Positions 8,829 through 15,752 of a DNA stretch of 30,161 nt are shown here, one piece after another. Source of the DNA: Chrysochromulina tobinii (taxonomy: Eukaryota > Haptophyta > Prymnesiales > Chrysochromulinaceae); assembly GCA_001275005.1 (NCBI GenBank), contig JWZX01002253.1, forward strand, positions 1 to 30,161, written 5' to 3'. The position numbers and the translations under genes are program-made. Numbering within the stretch: the stretch's first letter is position 1; each line of letters begins with the position of its first letter. The notes beneath the pieces were generated by a model that saw nothing but the letters and a program-made list of their open reading frames with translations, did no database searches and was not told the DNA's origin.

Positions 8829-9081
8829 GGGAGGTACGCTGAACCCTTGGGTGTGTACCGTGCGTGCGTACCGAGGTAACTTTGGTCCCGCGGTAATCCC
8901 GCGGTCACCAAAAGCAAAGTACATGAGTAGCAAACTTTCGTAGATTCGTACTTGGACCGGATTGGGATTCGTTGGTATGTTCGTCAAAATCCAGAAGAGT
9001 AAGTAAGTAAGTAAACGCACGCCAAGTGGCAGCGTACACGTGGCGAGGGGGGTACCCAGGCAAGAGGCATGCAAGGGTACG
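8703..9081. mobile_element. foldback / MITE-like inverted-repeat element
   Basis: The outer ~80-110 bp of this ~380-bp segment are imperfect inverted repeats. The left arm (8703-8815) reads cgtacc ... tgcctggg ... ctcgcca ... cgtgtgcgctgcc ... and ends in four to five ttac units. The right arm (8998-9081) reads agtaagtaagtaagtaaacg ... ggcagcgtacacg ... tggcgag ... cccaggca ... ggtacg. A second hairpin, tttggtcccgcgg / ccgcggtcaccaaa (8881-8893 and 8899-8912), sits almost exactly at the centre. The trinucleotide tca flanks both ends (8700-8702, 9082-9084) and could be a target-site duplication, although three bases can match by chance. No transposase is encoded, so it would be non-autonomous. 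Confidence 0.5.
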
Positions 9082-9145
9082 TCAAAATGTTCCGAAGAAT
9101 CAAAATTACGCGCCTCGTCGGCCGTTTCTCGCCTTGAGCCCTGGC

Positions 9146-9335
9146 CTCGACAACTCGACAGGAAACTCGACAGCTACTCGACAGGCTACTCGACAGGATA
9201 GCTCGACAGACCTCGACAGACCTCGACAGCTACTGGACAGAACCGCCCTGACTCCATGCGACGGCGGCGTCAAGTGTCAAGCTCGACAGCTCGACAGCTC
9301 GACACACCTTGACAGACCTCGACAAACCTTGACAC
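9146..9335 (+). repeat. CTCGACAG degenerate octamer array 1
   Basis: About 14 copies of CTCGACAG or one-base variants (CTCGACAA, CTTGACAG, CTGGACAG) occur on the plus strand, separated by 0-6 bases. The array is interrupted by a unique GC-rich segment (~9243-9285). The spacing is irregular, so it is neither a simple microsatellite nor a CRISPR. Confidence 0.85.
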
Positions 9336-9801
9336 GAGGTCTAAGACTGGGTAAAGCCGGGTTACAAGAGCCCCACTCCTTCAAGGTGAAGGTTGATGGA
9401 CCCACTCGTGGTCAACTACACAACTTCGTGGCTGGATGATGGATGTTCTGGTGGACCTTTCGTTCCACGTTCGTGCCCTTTATATTCGTGCTCTTTTCGA
9501 CCTAGTTCTCCTCAGAATTGCATTAAGGTTGCATTTTCTGGTCTTGAAACCAGTGGCTAGGTAGGGATTTAGGGTGGGTATTACAAAAATAACAGTAAAG
9601 AAACCTGTGCCTATGTAGGGGTTAGGGGTCAGGGGTTAGGTTGTGTCGATAGGTCGTGACGTCCTGTGTCTCCGAGTTCTTCATCAGTTTGACCTTGTAG
9701 TTTGGTTGGTGGTTTATGTGTGGGTCCTCTAGGCCTACTGCTGTCAGAGTCAGAGTGCTTCATGCAAAATAGCAAAGCTACATGCCATGCTCGAGCTGGA
9801 G
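9336..9801. other. unique spacer between the two octamer arrays
   Basis: No gene is seen. Two related ~35-bp segments, beginning gaaaccagtggctaggtag (~9545) and gaaacctgtgcctatgtag (~9599), each run into G-rich text with ttaggg/ttagggg words. They look like a degenerate direct repeat with telomere-like words, too short and imperfect to be a telomere tract. The spacer is less GC-rich than the surrounding genes. Confidence 0.45.
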
Positions 9802-10016
9802 CTCGACAGCACACTCAGACATAACTCGACAGCCTCGACAGAGAAACTTGACAGCCCTCGACAGCCCTCGACAGCAACTCGACGCGCCGGCGCATGGAGT
9901 CAGCCTCGACAGGCTCGACAGGAACTCGACAGGCTCGACAAGGCTCGACAGGCTAGGCCTCGACAACGGCCTCGACAGCGGCTCGACGGAGCCTCGACAG
10001 CTCGACAGCTCGACAG
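9802..10016 (+). repeat. CTCGACAG degenerate octamer array 2
   Basis: About 18-20 copies of CTCGACAG and close variants occur on the plus strand, in the same orientation as array 1. They are often separated by g, gc, gg or cc, and the last three are almost head to tail (9992-10016). Like array 1, it is interrupted by a GC-rich insert (~9881-9905). Confidence 0.85.
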
Positions 10017-10209
10017 CCAGGGCTCAATTCTCGCCGTGCGATTCGGGAAATTGACGGACAAAATCCAGATTTCAAATTCCGAGTCAAAGGTGTGTCAGCA
10101 ACTCAGCATTCTGTTTACGCTCCTGGACTTCATCCGATCTCTCTCATGCGCTTCATCGAACGGACAAGGGCTAAGGGAGCGGCCTACGGGGTATACGGCT
10201 GTAAACAAA
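10017..10209. other. spacer between octamer array 2 and the SAP-like gene
   Basis: About 190 bp of unique, mixed-composition sequence lies immediately downstream of the minus-strand SAP-like gene and should hold its 3' untranslated region. No coding or repeat structure is visible. Confidence 0.4.
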
Positions 10210-12177
10210 TTACCCTGGCAGTCCTCCAATCGGCTCATCACCTGCATCGCTCCCGTCTTCGATTCCGTCCTCGTGAGCTGCTGCCTGCGCCTCTAAGAGC
10301 TGTTCGACGAGTTCATCCTTGTCTCCGGACGGCTCCAGACCGTACTCGGCGATCGCAGCCTCGAGCTCCGCCACATCCATCTTCTGCGCCGCTGTTCTAG
10401 CTGCCTCCTCATCAAACTCGTCAGCTTCCTCTTCCTCGTTGGCGGCCGTAGCCGCCTGCGCCTCAACGAGCTGATCGACGAGCGCCCCCTTATCTCCCGA
10501 TGGTACGATACCAAACTCTGCGAGAGCAGCCTCGAGCTCGCTTACATCCATCTCCTGCGCCGCCGCCCGAGCCGCGCCCTCATCGAACGCATCACCCTCG
10601 CCTTCCTCGCCATCCTCCTCGACGCCCTCCTCCTCACCCTCCTCCTCGCCCTCCTCCTCACCCTCCTCCTCGCCCTCCTCCTCACCCTCCTCACCTTCCT
10701 CATCCTCCACCTGCTCCTGCGCTGCTCGTTCCGGCGACGACTGTCCCTCCGACTCGTCGTCCTCTGGCTGGGCTTCCGCCTCGACCGCCTGTTCTGCCTC
10801 CTCGTCTCTCACGTGGCTCGCGGGAGTCGGCTCGGCCGGTGCCTCCATGCCTGCGATGGCAGCGGATGTGGGAGCAGGAGCTCGCTCTGCGTCGACCGAG
10901 TCGAGGTCCATCATGGGTAGCGGCAGTAGGTTACTCCTTGATACTTTCTTCGAGGCGGAGCCCGCGTCCTCGTCGTCCTCGTCCTGTACAGCCACCGGCG
11001 GTGGCGCCGGCAATCGTCCCGGACGTAGTGGCGCCGGCAATCGCCCCGAACGCACGGTCTCCCTCTCGGAGCGCCTCGAACGTACAGTCAACTGTACGAT
11101 CTCGGAGGTCGGCTTGTCGGTACTGCCCATGACGACGGTGCTCGGACTGAATCTTGGACGTCTTGGCTCAGAGATCGGCCGGTTGGTACCGAGCAAGCCC
11201 TCGACTAGCCCCGATGGGCTAGGACTGTAGGGCTCCTCGTCAGTCGGGTTGCTGATCTCGGCGTCCTCGTTGACCTCCAGCGCACCGGCGCCATGCTCTC
11301 GCCCCTTAGAAATGACGAGCATCTTACCGGCCTTGCCGAGCAGCGAGCGCTGCCTCTCGATCATCGATTGGTGCTCGCGCGCAACTTTCTGGGCCTCGGC
11401 ACATGCGATGCGTGTCTCATTTGCGAGCGCCGTAGCCTCGATAAAGCCCTTCTGGATGGCAGCGACCCGGAGATTCCTGTCCATGCTGCGAGAATGGCCA
11501 CCCGCGCCACTGGCAGGCGACCTCGGCGGAGACGCAGCCATCACCTGCGCTGCTGCGATGCGCAGCATTCGGCTGGCTCTACCACTTGGGCTTTGGCTGT
11601 GCGCCCCTGCCTTGGCGGGACCAGGGCTCGGGCTACGGCCGCCATCGTCGGGGCCGAGCATCTTCTTTGGCGGTTGCATCACCTCTTCCTCCTGGTCCAG
11701 AAAAGCAGCTGCGCTGGCAAGCTGATCCTGCAGGTTTACCAGCTCCCTGTCTTGCACCGCCATTGCAGTGATAGTAAGGGCGGCCCACATCTTGAGCTCG
11801 CGTAGCGCGCCTTTGGCCGCCGCCTCGGCAAGCGAACCTCCATCCGAGATGCTCGGATTGTTGTCCATCATGATCTCGCACGACTCTTGCACGGCATCCG
11901 CCTTATCGATGGCGCCCTTGACGAAGCTCCGCATCTTTGAGATGCGGACCACGGCGGCGAGCACGTTGCGCTTGACAACGTTGTACTGGACCTGGAGGCC
12001 GCGGATGGTGACCGTAGGCGGTGGATCTTCACGTGCCAGCTTGGCCAGCTTCTGCAGCGGCGACTTTGGCGGCTTAGATGGTGAAGCCGTCGATTCTGGG
12101 CTTGGAATAGCAAACGCAAAGCTCGGACGCTCTGAAGGGTCAGGCCGGCGTGGAGAGTTGGCCGGCTTGAGCACCAT
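10210..12177 (-). CDS. acidic protein with two tandem SAP-like motifs
   Basis: 655-residue protein from the ATG at 12177. SAP motifs are short helix-extended-helix modules that usually bind DNA or RNA in nuclei or organelles. The two here are MDVSELEAALAEFGIVPSGD (starting ~543) and MDVAELEAAIAEYGLEPSGD (starting ~600), each continuing to LVDQLVEAQ or LVEQLLEAQ. They lie in a 57-residue tandem duplication. They match the SAP pattern of a leucine-rich helix, an SGDK turn and a second helix, but lack the strongly basic face of many SAP domains. Before them comes a glutamate/glycine run with EEEG units (~490-528). Residues ~45-165 form a helical region (VQYNVVKRNVLAAVVRISK; ELVNLQDQLASAAAFL). 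The middle is Ser/Pro/Arg-rich and probably disordered. A nuclear or organellar nucleic-acid role is an inference. Confidence 0.65.
   Translation of the reverse strand: MVLKPANSPRRPDPSERPSFAFAIPSPESTASPSKPPKSPLQKLAKLAREDPPPTVTIRGLQVQYNVVKRNVLAAVVRISKMRSFVKGAIDKADAVQESCEIMMDNNPSISDGGSLAEAAAKGALRELKMWAALTITAMAVQDRELVNLQDQLASAAAFLDQEEEVMQPPKKMLGPDDGGRSPSPGPAKAGAHSQSPSGRASRMLRIAAAQVMAASPPRSPASGAGGHSRSMDRNLRVAAIQKGFIEATALANETRIACAEAQKVAREHQSMIERQRSLLGKAGKMLVISKGREHGAGALEVNEDAEISNPTDEEPYSPSPSGLVEGLLGTNRPISEPRRPRFSPSTVVMGSTDKPTSEIVQLTVRSRRSERETVRSGRLPAPLRPGRLPAPPPVAVQDEDDEDAGSASKKVSRSNLLPLPMMDLDSVDAERAPAPTSAAIAGMEAPAEPTPASHVRDEEAEQAVEAEAQPEDDESEGQSSPERAAQEQVEDEEGEEGEEEGEEEGEEEGEEEGEEEGVEEDGEEGEGDAFDEGAARAAAQEMDVSELEAALAEFGIVPSGDKGALVDQLVEAQAATAANEEEEADEFDEEAARTAAQKMDVAELEAAIAEYGLEPSGDKDELVEQLLEAQAAAHEDGIEDGSDAGDEPIGGLPG
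10600..10700 (-). repeat. 12-bp coding minisatellite (EEEG)
   Basis: On the plus strand this reads as alternating ctcctcctcacc / ctcctcctcgcc units, giving GEEE repeats in the minus-strand protein. The unit is a multiple of three, so copy-number change would preserve the frame. Confidence 0.8.
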
Positions 12178-12725
12178 CGGGCACGAATGCCGGGGCTCGC
12201 CTCACACGGCCAAACTTACCGGTATACCGGTACGATGCCGGGAATGATGTGGATGCCGCGAAAAACATGGAAGCGCGAAGGACGTTACAAGGACGTGGTC
12301 GCGGGATGCGTTGTTAGAAATGAGAACACTGAGTTTAACAGGACACACGCACATGCTCGAGACGCCGGACCGTAGTACACACTACAGTCTACACGAGACA
12401 AGATGTTCGCAGTGATTAACAGATGTGTAGAATCCAGTGTGTACATGTACTCTTGACCGAGAGCGTACTTGATCTTGAACACTTTTTATCCCCGTCCGAC
12501 CGCGACTCCGCTCGGAGGAGCGGAGACGCCCAGCACTTCCCAAGAGCCAGGACCGCATCGAGGACCGCACAATAACCGCGCACAACCGATACATGTATAA
12601 CACATTCTCACAAAGCAGAAAGCACAACCGCACCGCGACGCGGCAGCCGGCGGTGTGCGGGTCGCGGGGTGTCTGCCCCCGTGGTCCGGGTCTACACGTC
12701 CGCCTAGGCGGCTAGGGGCACCGCC
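12178..12725. other. intergenic, no gene seen
   Basis: About 550 bp between two minus-strand genes, containing the promoter of the SAP-like gene at its left end (taccggtataccggtacg at ~12219-12236) and the 3' region of the coiled-coil gene at its right. Short open frames on both strands carry no recognisable feature. Confidence 0.5.
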
Positions 12726-13688
12726 TCACCACGGACAGGAGACCGCCGCGCCGCCAGCGACATATTGCATGCGTTTGACGACGGAGCCACTTGCGGAGCC
12801 CCCAACGTGCGAGCCACGAGACCAAGAGCCCGATCCCATCTTGCGCTTGTTCAGGCCGGAGCCGGGCCGACGGATGATTGCCTCAGCCTCGTGCTCATCG
12901 AACTCAAATGCGTCCTTGGCAGACGGCGGCGCTGCACCAGCCCGTGGTGTAGAGGCAGCAGTGCGCCGCGGTGGCTCTGAAGTCAGTTTTGAGCTAGATG
13001 CAGCCGTAGTTGCAGCCTTTGTTGCAATAATAGTTGCAGCCTTTCGTTCGGGCGGCGACGATGTCGATGAGCACTCCTTGAGCAACTCCTTGAGCGGCGC
13101 TGCAGCCATGTGTGACGAGATTTCCCATCCGGTTGCTTCGGTGAACTCAGCAAGCAGCGCTGGGGGCAGGCGATTCAACGGCAGCACCGCCCAACCTACG
13201 CCTGCAATCACCTCGTGCACGGCCTGTCTGCGTGCGGAGGCCTTTGCTGCCTGCGCATCGACGCAAATCTGGCGCTCCTCGCTAGCATGCGCATCCATGA
13301 TCGCCTGCAGCTCCATGCTCAGTGTCGTGCGCAGCTCTTCCTTCCGCCGGTTGAGGTCTTCCTCGGCAGAGATCAGATCATCCTCCATGGCGCTCTTCGC
13401 TGGCACCACGCTCGAGTGATAGAGGCACACGAGGCGATCGCACCGGCAACGCAGCTCTTCATGCTTCACGCTCCGGAGGCTAGCGATCGCCTCTTTGAGC
13501 CGACTCGAAAGGGCGGTGAGCATGCCCAAGGTGATCTCGACCTCGCCAGCGATGAGACGGCTGTCGAGCTCGATGTGGAGTAGCGCCAAAGACCGGTTGG
13601 CGTTTGTGACATCGGATAGGTCCATGCTCGCGATGCAGGGTTCAGCGAGGTGTTGCGATTTCGAGAGTTTGTGGATGGAGCGGCGCAT
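12726..13688 (-). CDS. unrecognised coiled-coil protein
   Basis: 320 residues from the ATG at 13688; an alternative start is the ATG at 13625 (MDLSDVTNA). I do not recognise a family. Residues ~40-155 are strongly helical with heptad-like spacing (LISAEEDLNRRKEELRTTLS, then MELQAIMDAHASEERQI) and contain clustered cysteines (CRCDRLVC). Residues ~160-190 (GWAVLPLNRLPPALLAEF) may form a small folded segment. The last ~120 residues are Ala/Ser/Lys/Arg-rich and look disordered, with a short acidic patch (FEFDEHEAEAII). No signal peptide or membrane segment is seen. The gene is divergent from the next plus-strand gene, with starts 172 bp apart. Confidence 0.6.
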   Translation of the reverse strand: MRRSIHKLSKSQHLAEPCIASMDLSDVTNANRSLALLHIELDSRLIAGEVEITLGMLTALSSRLKEAIASLRSVKHEELRCRCDRLVCLYHSSVVPAKSAMEDDLISAEEDLNRRKEELRTTLSMELQAIMDAHASEERQICVDAQAAKASARRQAVHEVIAGVGWAVLPLNRLPPALLAEFTEATGWEISSHMAAAPLKELLKECSSTSSPPERKAATIIATKAATTAASSSKLTSEPPRRTAASTPRAGAAPPSAKDAFEFDEHEAEAIIRRPGSGLNKRKMGSGSWSRGSHVGGSASGSVVKRMQYVAGGAAVSCPW

Positions 13689-13859
13689 GCATCGTCGCCC
13701 GAAAGCGTCCCAGGTCACGGAGGGCGAGGGATCTCATCCCTTCCGGCGACTGTAAAAGACACCGTGGGGAGCCGGGACACCCTCCGCTTCGGCATGAGCT
13801 CATGACGGCGCGATCGCGTGCACGACTCTCGCGGAAAGCGCGACGAGCACGCCGCGGCG
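13689..13859. promoter_or_regulatory. probable bidirectional promoter of two coiled-coil genes
   Basis: 171 bp separate the divergent ATGs at 13688 and 13860. If the inner ATG at 13625 is used for the minus-strand gene, the region is 234 bp. No core-promoter motif can be named with confidence. Confidence 0.35.
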
Positions 13860-14729
13860 ATGAGCGCTGCTGACGATGCTAAGGAGGTGGATAAGACGGT
13901 GGATAAGCGCTATGCTGGCGAACTGCCACAGCAGCGGCGCAATGCATGGACCTTCAAGTACAGTGAGGACGTGTCTGATACTATTAGGGATCTTCATGTC
14001 GAGCCGACGCGCCATGTGAACAGCGTCAGCCCCGTGTATCGTGACCTCCAGCAAATGCCAACCGACTCGTGGGAAACGCGATCTAGCGTTCGCTTTGCGA
14101 TCGATAACGTAATCATCCCGCGGTGGAAAGACCTGCAGCAGCTGGGACGCACTCTCATCATCTTCAAGGTCCACAAGGACCCGGCGGTGTGCGAGCTCTT
14201 CTTCATGCCACTTGAAGAGGTCGTCCAGGTGTACAAAGGGCGCTTCCCTAAGTGCGTGGAGTGGGTCACCTTGTACGATCCCAGGTACGAGATTGTCTTC
14301 TGGGCGGAGCTGTTCCGGCCCCGGCTGGGCGGCGGCAAGAAATCGATGCTCACAGATGAGCTCTGCGGAGGCGCGGGCTCCCGGATTACGATCATGAGTC
14401 GCGTCGACCGGGAAGCTGCGATCGAACATGTGGCGCAGGCAGCGCAGACGCCGACGCAAGAGGAGGCTGCGCAGGCTGTGGCCGAGAAGCAGGCGAAGCT
14501 TGATCAGAAGAAGAAGAAGAAGGAGCGGCAGAAGCAGAAACGGGAGGCGGACAAGGCAGCTGCGGAGGAGGAGGAGCGCACTTTGGCCGAGGCGGCCGAG
14601 ATTGAGGCGGTGGCGGCGATGCGCGCCACGCGGATGCCTGCGCCGATGCTGCAAGGGTTCGATTTCAAGAAGATGCAGCCAAAAGCCGGAACGCAACCAA
14701 GCCCCGCAGAGGCCCCCGAGTTGCAGTGA
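13860..14729 (+). CDS. unrecognised protein with globular N-terminal domain and basic/acidic coiled coil
   Basis: 289 residues from the ATG at 13860 (a GTG 14 codons upstream is ignored). Residues ~28-185 look like one compact domain with many aromatic residues and alternating hydrophobic strands (WTFKYSEDV; SSVRFAIDNVIIPRWKDL; RTLIIFKVHKD; CELFFMPLEEVVQVYKG; YEIVFWAELFRPR). I cannot assign it to a family. Residues ~190-255 are a charged helix with a lysine run (QKKKKKERQKQKREADK) followed by acidic repeats, typical of a coiled coil or RNA/ribosome-associated tail. The C-terminus has a short motif MLQGFDFKKMQPK (~263-275). No signal peptide is present, so it is probably cytosolic or nuclear. 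Confidence 0.65.
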   Translation: MSAADDAKEVDKTVDKRYAGELPQQRRNAWTFKYSEDVSDTIRDLHVEPTRHVNSVSPVYRDLQQMPTDSWETRSSVRFAIDNVIIPRWKDLQQLGRTLIIFKVHKDPAVCELFFMPLEEVVQVYKGRFPKCVEWVTLYDPRYEIVFWAELFRPRLGGGKKSMLTDELCGGAGSRITIMSRVDREAAIEHVAQAAQTPTQEEAAQAVAEKQAKLDQKKKKKERQKQKREADKAAAEEEERTLAEAAEIEAVAAMRATRMPAPMLQGFDFKKMQPKAGTQPSPAEAPELQ

Positions 14730-15752
14730 AGGCCAGGACGGGACATAGTCGTGGGAGAGGGGCTGCGTCTACCTGGGATCTTTCTCTTCTGAGACCACGA
14801 GGTGGTCGCCTAAGTGGCAGACAGCCTCTGTTAAGAAAGTGAGTGTGTAGTGTGAGAGTCCCATAACACTTTCATAACGCGGCTCTCGCTCTCTAATCTG
14901 ATTCCTTCTGACGCGGAGTGAAATCGGACTCTCTCGATCGTGTCTCGACCGACTGGCGACTCGAGGTCGACTGGTCGAGCGGAGCGCCGGCGCCGGCGGC
15001 CCGCGACGGCCGTGACCGCAACACCTCGTCCGGACTAGTCCGGACTCCGGTGTTTTTAAATCGGTGTGCCGGTACCTCCCGCGCAACGCGGGATGGTTGT
15101 TAGATGGTTATGTGAGAGTTGTGTTCGTCTGTGTGATCCGTGTGCCCGTGTGTCCCCGTGTGAACTAGTCCCGTGTGTGAGATGTGTCCCGGCTGTCCCC
15201 CAGGTGTCTTTTTACCGGAACTTCAAAAACATCGTGGGGAGTCGGACACACGACAGACAGACACGCACGAGCCCTCGGGAGCTCGGGACCACTCAGCATC
15301 ACGTGTCACATCAACTATAACTATAGAACCACCTCAAAGCCAACCCCTTCCACCGACTCACGCGCCAGGGTGGGTCTTTTTACCGTACTGTACTGTACTG
15401 TTTCCAGTAGTATAGTGGCTCCTGTGCTTAGGGGTCCGGAGAGTGTCCGCGCGTTGTGTTGAACACGAGCAGCTCAGCACGAGGTAGCAAGGTACCGGTA
15501 GCGATAGAGGCCCTTGTGCTTTTTGTGCTAGGGTAGTGCTAGGGGGGAGTGTGTAATAAATCACACCGACACAGACACATTCACTTTCACACCGCACACC
15601 AGGAGTGTGCGCGTGGTGTGTTTCACAGAATTATGAGAAACCTTCACACAGGATTTCAGGTGGGAAGCACGGGGAACTTGCCAGGAACGAGGCGCGCGTC
15701 CGCATAGGCCGGGTCCCCTTTCGCGACCGATCCACTCCGCTCTCATCGCGAA
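14730..15752. other. intergenic / upstream region of the PPR gene, no gene seen
   Basis: About 1 kb. It contains a perfect 18-bp palindrome gtccggactagtccggac (15028-15045), a GTGTG-rich stretch (~15115-15190), three tactg units (~15385-15400), and CACA-rich text near 15560-15600. A C/G-rich word at 15183-15207 closely resembles one upstream of the oxygenase gene (106-128). It presumably includes the 5' untranslated region and promoter of the PPR gene. Short open frames lack any domain. Confidence 0.45.

Noticed and set aside
9146-10016. CRISPR array
   Set aside because: The unit is only 8 bp, spacing is 0-6 bp and irregular, no spacers of constant length exist, and the context is eukaryotic.
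13800-14696. 298-codon minus-strand open frame
   Set aside because: It is antisense to the unrecognised plus-strand protein. Its leucine/arginine run is the reverse of the lysine/glutamate coiled coil.
13860-14729. eIF4E-like protein
   Set aside because: A tryptophan- and lysine-containing core with FKYSEDV and PRWKD gave a first impression of eIF4E, but the ordered cap-binding tryptophans and the usual motif spacing are absent.
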